The translations under genes and the position numbers were made by a program. This document shows, one piece after another, positions 7,501-14,998 of a stretch of DNA of 14,998 bases. The stretch is taken from the NCBI GenBank assembly GCA_009602725.1, contig WELB01000046.1, forward strand, positions 277,245-292,242, given 5' to 3'. The notes under the pieces are model-generated. The model made no database searches. It was not told where the DNA came from and saw nothing but the letters and a program-made list of their open reading frames with translations. The first letter of the stretch is position 1. Each line of letters opens with the position of its first letter. This DNA is from Spirogloea muscicola. Lineage: Eukaryota > Streptophyta > Zygnematophyceae > Spirogloeales > Spirogloeaceae.

Positions 7501-10196
7501 CAAATATCCAGTGTTGTATATTTCACGTTGCAATAGTAATGGTTTGACTCGGTGCTTACTTGCTCCAAAATTCTATTGAGCTCTTTTGGCCTACTTCCAT
7601 TGGAGCTGCAGTCAGATACACAGCCAGGCTGGAGGATGGCACAGTCGTGGAGAAACTTGGCTTTGATGAGAACGAATATGAGTTTGTGGTAGACGAAGGT
7701 AACACACAGAGGTCTCTTGATGCATGAAGATGTCTTGTTGTAGAGGAACACAATACTTAGTCATAAGTGACGTTTTAAGTAGCACTTGATCGTGCAGGGC
7801 CACAAATTTCTACTTTAGGTAGATGCAGACGTGGTCCTTATTGAGCATCCTAACCAGCTCCAAGTAGCTCCAATCTTGCAATTAATGAGATTTTCCCACC
7901 TGCTTGTTACTACAGAGCAAGTCATTCCAGGCCTGGACAAGGCAGTTATGCAAATGAAGAAGGGAGAAGTGGCACTGGTCACTATTGCGCCAGAGTATGC
8001 TTACGGATCCCCCGGTCTGCAGAAGGAAGGCATGACTGTGCCTCCCAATGCAACCTTACACTATGAAATAGAGATGGTCTCTTTCATCAAGGTGAGAAGT
8101 GTTCTTTCTGCTTCTGTGAGCAGAAGACGACATCATTTCCTCAATCTCCTATTGTTGCTCCAACAAGCTCATTTAGCTGCTATTGGTCCTTTCTTGGATG
8201 GTGAATATATTCGGATTATCTAACTACCTAAAATGTAGATGTACACAGAAGTGAGTCAGTGCTTGTGCAGTGGAAAGATTGTGTGCTTGTGCATAATCTT
8301 AAGAATGTTAATGGGATACTAGCTACTACTATGACTGATGTGTGACCTGGCAACGCCACTGCACAGGATAAGGAGACCTGGGAAGTCAGCGAGACAAAGG
8401 ACAAGCTTGAGCGGACAGCAACTCTGAAGGAGGACGGGAACCAGCTCTACAAGGCGGGGAAGTTCTCCCGTGCCAGTAAGAAGTACTCTAAGGTACATAA
8501 GAGCATAATCAGAGTCTACTTGCAAATTGGTCTGGAGCGATTGAGCAATGTTGTGAAAGTTACATTGCACTGCATTCTGTTACTTTGCTGGCGAGGCTTG
8601 TACTGACACTTGTTCGGATATTTGTGTGATGCTGCAGGCCATGAAGTTTGTCGAGTATGACAGCCAATTTTCAGATGAAGAGAAGAAGCAGTCCAAGGCC
8701 CTCAAGCTGAGCTGCTATCTGAATGATGCTGCCTGCAGGCTCAAGCTGAAGGACTACAACGAAGCAGTGAAGCTTTGTTGCAAGGTGAGCTGAAAGCACT
8801 GTCCCTCCTTCATCACTTGTCCAGTGACTCTTATATGGCTGCATCACATTAAATTACCAGGATACAAGCGAATTTAGACCAATATGAGAATTAAACTGAT
8901 ACAAATTCATAAGGTCGTCACTGATGGGATGCAAAGCCCCACTCTTACTTGCCTGCTTTACTCTTGTTGCCATGTCGCAGGCTGTGGACTTGGAGTCCCA
9001 GAACGTCAAGGCGTTGTTCAGGAGAGCACAGGGCTACGTTGGCACCCAGGATTATGACTTGGCAGAGCTTGACTTGAAAAAGGCCCTGGAGATTGACCCT
9101 GAAAACAGGTTAGTGAGGCTGGCAAGTATGTTCAGGGTGCAGTGCTTGAGGAAGGGCTGCATCAGTAGTCCACTGGCCTACAGTATGTGTCAGCTCGTTG
9201 ACACCTGTGAAAGTGTACTCGCCTCGAATTCATAAGCTCTACCCCAATCCTGTCTTGTCTGTAGATTTTAATTTGTCTGCAGTGATGCAGCTTTGTGGAA
9301 ATTTACATTTAAGTCTTTCCGTAGATTTGGATTTATTGTCAGTGATGCAGCTTTGTGGAAAATTAGTTCGAAGTATGAGAAGAAACAACATCGAAATTGC
9401 AAGTTGATGGCTGCTCACTATGTCCAATACTTTGATATGTGTTTGTGGCCAGGGACGTCAAGCTGGAGATGAAGGAGCTGAAGCGGAGGCAGGTGGAGCA
9501 GAACAAGAAGGAGGCGAAGATATTTGGCAACATGTTCAGCCGACTGAGCAAGCTGGAGGAGCGCGAGAACAAGGGCAAAGGTTTAGCAGTACCAGCAGAG
9601 GCTAATGGGCACACCTTGGTGAGTCTTATCGTCTTCCTCAGTGTCCATCATCCAGAGTCTGACTCTTGTCCTGTAAATGCTCCAAGTCTTGCTCGGTGTG
9701 CCGACCTGTTGTTGTTCAGCAAATAACTTGAGGGTTATGGAGCTCATGATCTGGTTGGGTTTGTGCCTATAGTGTCTACTACCAAGCCGCTTTTTGTTCT
9801 GACTTGCTGGCATCAATGACTGGGGCGGGGAGCATGTGTCAATGAGTTTCCATAGATTTCTACTGATTGTTTCTATCTGGAAGTCTTTGCTAGTGTTGGC
9901 AGGGCTTCTGTAGGTGCTTGTTACGGTGTTCAGAAAGTCTACTCTTAGCACAAATGCTGTCTGAGGGGAGGGGTGGTCTGTGTGCAGCACAGCACAAAAA
10001 TTGGGCTGTAGAAACTGTGGCAACGCAATGTTTGTCCATGGCAGAGGTATCGTTGAGGGGGGCTCTGATTTTAGCTATATTTTTCTGTTTCCTGCTCAAG
10101 ATTGACGAGGACATGGGCGATGCCAAAGCTACAGAGGCCCCAAACGACGACAGCACTGAAGCCAGGATTGTTGAGCAGCCGCCCATAAGCACCTAG
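4530..10196 (+). CDS. FKBP62: ROF1/FKBP62-type immunophilin: three FKBP domains plus TPR, 14 exons
   Basis: Exons 4530-4746, 5484-5570, 5855-6027, 6246-6333, 6520-6600, 6769-6849, 7270-7464, 7612-7698, 7916-8091, 8367-8492, 8638-8784, 8981-9108, 9453-9618 and 10101-10196 join in phase to 615 aa; Arabidopsis ROF1/ROF2 are about 550-580. After an acidic, Gly-rich N-terminus, FKBP domain 1 (about 45-155) keeps the prolyl-isomerase/FK506-pocket residues Tyr75, Phe85, Asp86, Val104-Ile105, Trp108, Tyr131 and Phe148. Domains 2 (about 160-280) and 3 (about 285-395) have lost the FD pair and the Trp (GIARAL, GLDKAV), so probably only domain 1 is catalytic. TPRs (about 400-530) keep carboxylate-clamp residues Lys416, Asn420, Asn466, Lys496 and Arg500, which bind the Hsp90/Hsp70 C-terminus. 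The basic helix after residue 529 ([12 protein letters not shown]) matches the calmodulin-binding region of the family. An acidic tail ends in PPIST. ROF proteins act in cytosol and nucleus in heat-stress signalling with Hsp90. The last exon, an acidic tail, is the least conserved. Confidence 0.92.
4747..5483 (+). other. FKBP intron 1, no gene recognised
   Basis: This 737-base phase-1 intron runs from GTGCGG to the acceptor TTGCAG and separates the N-terminal acidic segment from the HYTGTLLDG strand of FKBP domain 1. Apart from the inverted repeat listed separately at 4977-5040, no coding or RNA feature was seen. Confidence 0.7.
4977..5040. repeat. Short nested inverted repeat in FKBP intron 1
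   Basis: ATTCAGAG (4977-4984) is inverted as CTCTGAAT (5028-5035), and AGGGTATTCA (4983-4992) is inverted as TGAATACCCC (5031-5040) with one mismatch. Between them lies GTAGCGGAGCCAC, a word reminiscent of ends of dispersed plant repeats. This may be debris of a small transposable element; boundaries are not resolved. Confidence 0.3.
7021..7078. repeat. Tandem array of perfect 8-bp hairpins, 22-bp period
   Basis: Two full copies (7021-7042, 7043-7064) and a partial third (7065-7078) of a 22-base unit are identical where they overlap. Each full unit is a stem ATATGAGC / GCTCATAT around loop GCCA, followed by CC. It lies in FKBP intron 6 (6850-7269), between the two halves of FKBP domain 2. 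The rest of that intron has GTAGTA-type trinucleotide runs near 7139-7195 but no gene. Confidence 0.85.
9261..9361 (+). repeat. Two-copy 60-bp-period duplication in FKBP intron 12
   Basis: GTAGATTT at 9261-9268 recurs at 9321-9328, and the 21 bases at 9281-9301 (starting AGTGATGCAGCTTTGTGG) recur exactly at 9341-9361, both offset by 60 bases. The diverged parts between show this is an older tandem duplication with one conserved block. It sits in the 344-base intron 9109-9452. Confidence 0.8.
9619..10100 (+). other. FKBP intron 13, no recognised content
   Basis: This 482-base phase-0 intron begins GTGAGT and ends at the acceptor CTCAAG; it separates the conserved C-terminal helix from a divergent acidic last exon. 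No repeat, RNA gene or conserved coding segment was seen. Confidence 0.6.
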
Positions 10197-11119
10197 CCAG
10201 TCAAGTAGGAAGGACTTGGCTGGCTAGTGTGCAACGAGAAGACTGGAACTAAGGCATGAACTTCAGATATATTTGTTTTGCTGAATGAGCGGAGGGCAGT
10301 CACTCGAGCAGTCTAAGCCGGCAAGCACGCCAGCTGCTGAGTAGAGGAATGCGTCTAGAAGAGGAGTTGAAAAGAGGGGCTCATTTTGCACAGCTCTGGA
10401 GCTGGGACTGCTTGGCGCAGCATGGGCACAGCGCTCCTCCAGCTGTGCCGTTGCCGCATTCACGTCCCCCCTCCACAACCGGCCAATCTCAATGTCAAGG
10501 TCCCATTCATGATTTGCGCAATGAAGACATGGGCCTCGAGCTTGCAGTCGTGTATCAGACACGCCCCATGTAGTCAAGTTTCACTTGTAGAGAGGAGATG
10601 TGTATGAAGCTTTGATGCTAGAGTCCTGAGGTGCTGAGATTCCTGGCGGTGATGGTAGCTATGGTGGTGGATGAAGTATTCCGTGACAGTCATCAATCAG
10701 TCACAACCAATTCACAGTCCGAATGCCATTGTTGCGAAGCTCACGCAGTTGTTCGAGGTGGTCATGACCAGTGCCACTTCTATGCTATGCTAGAATCATG
10801 TGAATTAGTCCAGTGGGGCTCATCAGACTGTTCATGTGTGAAACGTCCGTCGCAGAAGATAGCTTGCTTGAGTGACTGCAGGTCCAGCTCAAGTTGAAGT
10901 TGCCACAGGTCAGAGGCTTTTGGATACTGGACAGGTACTGGTCAAATTGATGTTGCCACATATCATAGAACTCTGCATATTGGATACTACTACTGATGTA
11001 GTCTAGGAAGCCTGGCCTTATGACTGACATTACAGCTAAGTACAATTCCTGAGATTCACACAGTGTCTATACACCTGCAACACCAGAAGCGAGTATGGTG
11101 TCGATATGTCTTGTGCAAC
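10197..11119. other. Intergenic: FKBP 3' flank
   Basis: No conserved protein or RNA gene was recognised on either strand. A weak pair of related segments (10881-10907 and 10934-10960, sharing TTGCCACA and a TCAAxTTGAxGTTGC core), each followed by TTGGATACT, suggests an old, diverged tandem duplication. The FKBP 3' UTR must lie at its left end; no clear polyadenylation signal was found. Confidence 0.55.
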
Positions 11120-11121
11120 TA

Positions 11122-11458
11122 CAGTAAATCCTGTCTAAGCTTATCCTCCATTAGCTTATATCCTGTATAACGTTATCAAATTCTGGCAAACCGAGTCGGT
11201 TTAGTGGCGTAAGCTTATGATCCTCTATATTTCCATACTTTATATATATTTTTCTCAAAATATAAGCTTATACCTATGAATATTTCTTGATAATACGCAT
11301 TCTTTATGGACGGACTGTGCAGACGGATCGTGCGGCGGACCGTGCGACTGCCGTGCGACGGCCGTGCGACGGACCGTGCGACCTGTGCACCGTTATATCC
11401 TGTGTATCGTTATATAAACCTCCCCAACCGACCGCATTATCTTAGACAGGTTTAACTG
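11122..11458. mobile_element. Pogo/Emigrant-like miniature inverted-repeat element (MITE), 337 bp
   Basis: The termini are 18-base inverted repeats: left 11122-11139 CAGTAAATCCTGTCTAAG and right 11441-11458 CTTAGACAGGTTTAACTG, matching at 16 of 18 positions. TA dinucleotides flank both sides (11120-11121, 11459-11460), the target duplication of Tc1/mariner/pogo transposons. The CAGTAAA..CCT start resembles, from memory, plant Emigrant/Lemi1 (pogo) ends, and internal TATAACG words are also typical. AAGCTTAT-type words recur at 11137, 11152, 11211 and 11264, possibly subterminal binding sites. There is no open frame, so it would need transposase from elsewhere. The central part is a GC-rich minisatellite, unlike its AT-rich flanks. 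It lies between the converging FKBP and COBRA-like genes. Confidence 0.75.
11309..11388. repeat. GC-rich minisatellite inside the MITE
   Basis: Seven degenerate units of 9-13 bases, consensus GACGGACCGTGC, run head to tail: starts at 11309, 11321, 11334, 11346, 11357, 11368 and 11380. Each ends in GTGC. CG dinucleotides are very frequent, in contrast to the AT-rich rest of the element. Confidence 0.8.
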
Positions 11459-11460
11459 TA

Positions 11461-12406
11461 GATGTGCGGAATGCGCGACAGTGTTCACATGACAAATACG
11501 CCTCTTTAGTACCAATGACAAGTTCGTACCATAAGTTGGACAAAGACAGCTTTTTATGCAGAGTATGGAGACAGTACAAAGGCCGTGCTGCACGGCGACG
11601 GCAGGGTGATGAGCAGCTCGGCTAAGGATTTGGGGGCCTTGGGCGCCCATTATTGCTCCCTGCACACCCCGAAGCTCGTGCCTGAGGCAGCAGCGGCTGC
11701 AGCAGCAGGGAGCGCCGCCGAAGATGGGGAGCTCAGCATCATGGGATCCATGACCGCCGCCTTGCTGTTGCCGCAGATGCCGCCGGTCTGCTCCAGGGTT
11801 TAGCTTAAACCGATTTCAATTGTACAAACAGGCGCCGCGCCGTTGGCGGAGGGCCCGAGGCTGGCCTCTCGCCTACCAGCGTGCAGCGCGGGCAGCCAAT
11901 GGACGAGCCACTGCTAACTGCAGGTTGTCAGATGGCTAACACAAAAGGAAACACAGAGGAGGGAGGGTGGAAGAGGGAGGGAGTGATGGAGGATTGGTGG
12001 CAAACTCTTAACAGTGTGACGCACTTGTGCCACCATGCCTAAGCCCTGCTGCTGTCTGCCGCCCTGCCACAATGATGGAGCTTGCGCCTCTTGTCCTCCA
12101 TGACCATCCCTAGCCGCCGCAGTACCCATCCGCAGCCACACTGCAGGATCCTCCACCTTCGTATCGCTTCAGTGATGGGGCCCCACCCAGCACTGATGCT
12201 GCTCGCCCCAGCGCCGCCCGCAGTGCAGACGCCCGAGGCACGGCGGCTGCACTTGCATGGCTGCTCTGCTCTGCTTCTCCACAATGGCCTCCTCGTCCTT
12301 CCCTCCTCTTTCCACCCTCCACCTTTCCGTGTCTCTCTCTCCTCCTCTGCCCGTCATCCATCAATGCCTTCCTCCTGCCTGCGGGCGCCGGCACTACGCC
12401 GGAGCT
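11461..12406. other. Intergenic: 3' flank of the COBRA-like gene
   Basis: This must include the 3' UTR of the minus-strand gene. Both strands have an open stretch around 11580-11810 (plus: Ala-rich, about 70 codons; minus: also Ala/Ser-rich), but neither resembles a known family or has convincing splice context, so no gene is called. A purine-rich GAGGGAGGG run occurs near 11957-11990. Confidence 0.5.
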
Positions 12407-14858
12407 CTAGAGGGCAAGAGCAGTCAGCAGGCAGGCGACGGAGGTGGCGGCGGCGGCGGCAGTGACCGCGACTGCGGCGCGCGTCCCAGAGGGAGGCGGC
12501 GGCGGGGGCGGGGTGGCGCTGCTGCCACCGGCCGTCTTGGGCGGCGGCGAGACGGCGGTGCTGAGGACGGGCGGCGGCGTGCCAGCCACTGCCGGCGGCG
12601 GGCTGACGCCGGTGGACGACGAGCCGCCCGGCGGCGGTGGGTTGCTGCCGCCAAAGACGAACGGCGGGTTGAGAAGCGTGTTCGGCGGCGATGGGCCTGT
12701 TGGCGGCGACCGCAGCGTCACAGGCGGCGGCGATAGGAAAACCGGCGCTCCTGACGGCGCCTCGGTTGGCGAGCCGCCAGTGTCAAACGGCGGCGGGGTC
12801 CCTGACGGCGGAAAGAAGCCCGGCGGCGCAGACGTCGGCGCGCTGGTGGGCGAGCCGGCAGGCGCGCCTGTCACCGGCGGCACGAAGAAGGCCGGCGGGA
12901 CGTATGGCGGCGGCGGCGACTTTTTCGGAGGCGGCGGGTTCAGGATCTCGATCTGGTCGCAGCAGATGCGGACCCGGTTGTCGGTGTACGCCGGGTACAC
13001 CTCCTGCCCGTGCCGGCAAGACCACCCTGCAGAGAGAGAAAGAGAGGAGGGAGGGAGAAGGGGACGAGGGAGGGGGCATCAGCTGCTGGAGGTGGAGAAT
13101 TAGCAGCAATACTAAATTCCTGTTACGGCTGCGGCCTCCCTCCTCCTCCTCTCCCCTCCCCTGCTGCTGCCAAACTTAAGGCTGTTGATACAGTCTCTGC
13201 TCAGAGGTGAGGCCCTCACGGCTGCGTCCCCTTATTGACTGTACAGGAACCAGGGCTGCCAGTAACTCCAGCATGCTCCACTAGAGAAGAGCAGTACAGG
13301 AGGGAGGTAGGAGGGAGGGAAGGCTGGAGAAGATAGCATTGCGTGTTTGCCTGCTGCTGAGACGGAGGGCGACCGGGACAACGGAACAAGGCAATGCTGA
13401 ATTGATTGTGTTTATCACAAGGAGTAATAAAATTATCACAAAGTAATCATTTCATCAAAAGAGAGTAGGGGAGAGATGAAGGCCCAAGCTCACTCACCGG
13501 TGTTGGTGATGCCGAGCGTCGTGGGCAGCGCAGTGGTGCGCGTGAGCGCCACAGGCGGCGGCGCCAGGGTGTCGCCGAAGATGCCCGGGATGTAGTACTG
13601 GTACGCGGGGATGTTGTCGGGGCCCAGCAGCTTGTCATCCACGTTGTTGATGGACGGGATGATCGTGTTGTCAAAGCGCTCGTCGCCCGTGAAGACCAGC
13701 AGGGAGCCTGCGCCGCCGGCCGCCGCGAATCTCACGATGCAGGCAAGGTCCAACTATTCGACCATCGTTTGCTAGGTTAGGGCTCGGTTGGGGCTGCCAC
13801 TCTCATTGCTATATATAGTTCACTTGAGTTCACCGCTTTGAGTTCGCCGTTTCAAGTGCTTAATCTTCGCCCTCGGTGCGAGCTGCCACATAAGAGGCAA
13901 GGACGCAGAGGGAACGGCGGTGGATATAGCGAGGAGGAGGAAGGTTGCAGGTTAAGCTTGAGAAGAGAGGAGGAGGGAAGGGGGGGAGGGGGGCTCACCG
14001 TGCTGTGGGAGCGGGAGGTTGGTGAGCAGCCCGGGGTCGACCTTGAGCACCACGTCGTTCTTGTGGAAGCCGATCACCATGTTCCAGTTACTCAGGTTCC
14101 TGCCACGGAGGGAGGCAGAGGCGGAGGAGGACCGAGAGCCAATGGGGCAGAGGAGGCGGACCCAGTCAGCTGCCAACGCAGAGCTAAGCATCGAGCAGCT
14201 CAAAGGTGGGATGCAGAGAGCGAGTGCACAGAGGAGAGAGGGAAAAGCAAATAAATTAGCTGGGGGCAAGTCAAAGGGCTTTGCTTCATTTATTGAATTA
14301 CGGAGGCGGGATGTGACATAGAGGAGGAGGGAGGTTGGGAAGGCAAAGGGCGAAATTGTGTCACAGCCGCTAGCTTAGGCCAGAGGAGGAAGGAGGAGGG
14401 TTGTAGGAGAGGGGAGAGCAGCGAGGCGCACCGCGTGCCCACATTGCTGATGAATACCTTGGACTTGAAGTTGTATGTCTGGGATGTTGGTATCTGGCAG
14501 GCAAGGCGCAAAACCGACAGTTTTCGGGCGCTCAGACCGTGGCCAAAAACTTTAGTATCACTTGGCCGCCATTGCCACGCCTTGCCTTTCCAGCCGCCCA
14601 AAGGCAATACCTCACGGTCCCTCTGCTCACTCTGCTCACTCTCCTCTCAATCTGGCTCTGCCCATTTTGGGCTCGTGGGATGAATGGCAAGCAAGTGCAG
14701 GTTTTGAGCGGGCAGTACACCTGTATTGGGCACGGGTGTGGACTCACAATGTCAAGCGCCTCGAGGATGTAGTCGAGGAGCACGCCGGTGCACTTGGCGC
14801 AGCCGGAGCCGGCCGCGCACGGCGGGTTGGGCGGCGGCGGCGGGGGCGACTTGGGCGG
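12407..14858 (-). CDS. COBRA-like GPI-anchored, proline-rich cell-wall protein (5' partial)
   Basis: Five minus-strand exons join in phase: 14858-14748, 14493-14432, 14099-13999, 13707-13498, 13026-12407 (phases 0, 2, 1, 1), giving 367 aa without the N-terminus. The order is: a Pro-rich start (PPKSPPPPPPNPPC), then a domain of about 170 residues. Its landmarks are CTGVLLDY, TYNFKSKVFISNVGTRNLSNW, MVIGFHKNDVVL, GIFGDTLAPPPVAL, GITNTGWSC and RVRICC, and they follow the same order as the N-terminal domain of the COBL7-11 group as I remember it. Six cysteines (14, 20, 23, 165, 183, 184) could form disulphides. A Pro/Ser/Thr/Ala/Gly-rich region (about 190-340) has SPPPPYV, an extensin-like motif, and many SP/AP/TP sites for hydroxyproline glycans. 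The last 22 residues are hydrophobic after SGT, as in a GPI-anchor signal. The likely place is the outer plasma membrane/cell wall. The signal peptide is lost because the sequence runs into adapter at 14859. The second, Cys-rich COBRA domain is absent. Confidence 0.7.
13027..13497 (-). other. Last intron of the COBRA-like gene
   Basis: A phase-1 intron with donor GTGAGT and acceptor TCTCTGCAG. Next to the acceptor the minus strand is almost purely pyrimidine (13031-13075), with further runs at 13132-13158 and 13298-13330. No gene or RNA was seen inside. Confidence 0.65.
13708..13998 (-). other. Third visible intron of the COBRA-like gene
   Basis: A 291-base phase-1 intron (donor GTGAGC). An acceptor further upstream at 13754 would leave an in-frame reading (LDLACIVRF) but break the phase with the preceding exon, so the acceptor GCGCAG at 13713-13708 is preferred. 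It restores the family-like join PQHG-GSLLVF. Confidence 0.55.
13925..14420. repeat. Homopurine/homopyrimidine tracts in COBRA-like introns
   Basis: Long GAGGAGG/GGGAGGG runs on the plus strand (13929-13941, 13960-13993, 14105-14157, 14319-14340, 14380-14420) are CT-rich on the coding strand of the gene. They lie in introns, some next to acceptors and some far from them, so they go beyond ordinary polypyrimidine tracts. Confidence 0.55.

Positions 14859-14998
<140 letters not shown>

Noticed and set aside
10881-10989. Diverged repeats around TTGCCACA and TTGGATACT
   Set aside because: The spacings differ (53 versus about 60 bases) and similarity is weak, so it is mentioned only in the intergenic entry.
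11519-11803. Plus-strand Ala-rich open stretch (with a minus-strand counterpart)
   Set aside because: No recognisable domain, no ATG in good context, and GC-rich composition makes such openings likely by chance.
12444-13103. Long Gly-rich open frame on the plus strand
   Set aside because: It is the complement of the Pro-rich COBRA-like exon. The minus strand has consistent splice phases, conserved domain sequence and a GPI tail.
13708-13753. Extension of the COBRA-like exon to include LDLACIVRFAAAGG
   Set aside because: The acceptor at 13754 gives a phase conflict with the preceding donor (phase 1). The internal acceptor at 13708 restores phase and family-like sequence.

Overview
The window is nuclear DNA of a streptophyte, either a charophyte green alga or an early-diverging land plant. 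It holds three protein genes made of short GC-rich exons separated by GT-AG introns of roughly 70-740 bp. Their closest remembered relatives are plant families: a plant alpha/beta hydrolase, a ROF1/FKBP62-type immunophilin, and a COBRA-like GPI-anchored wall protein. No prokaryotic, viral or CRISPR feature is visible. All gene models were built by hand from splice signals, reading phase and family motifs. Similarities to named proteins are from memory, not from a search.

Region by region: (1) 1-3224, + strand: an alpha/beta hydrolase gene of 8 exons and 312 aa with an intact Ser-Asp-His triad. Its leader carries a small upstream ORF and a GGC repeat. Its first intron holds an A/C-only low-complexity tract and, on the minus strand, a degenerate tRNA-like sequence resembling plastid trnH-GUG. 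(2) 3225-4529: intergenic, with a GC-rich foldback just upstream of the next gene. (3) 4530-10196, + strand: a 14-exon, 615-aa immunophilin with three FKBP domains, a TPR domain and a basic/acidic tail. The first and last exons of each FKBP repeat unit are cut by introns at matching positions and phases, a trace of intragenic triplication. Its introns carry a tandem array of perfect hairpins and a 60-bp-period duplication. (4) 10197-12406: intergenic, containing a 337-bp pogo/Emigrant-like miniature inverted-repeat element with a TA target duplication and an internal 11-13-bp minisatellite. (5) 12407-14858, minus strand: a 5'-truncated gene with a domain resembling the N-terminal domain of the COBL7-11 group, followed by a long Pro-rich region and a GPI-anchor signal.

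The right end is artificial: 16 bases of Illumina adapter (14859-14874) are followed by 124 T's. The third gene is therefore cut by an assembly error, not by biology. The three genes show no obvious shared pathway: a hydrolase, a cytosolic/nuclear Hsp90-linked immunophilin and a cell-wall protein. No multi-gene system is evident. The most novel items are the small mobile element, the tRNA-like insert and the shortened COBRA-like architecture.
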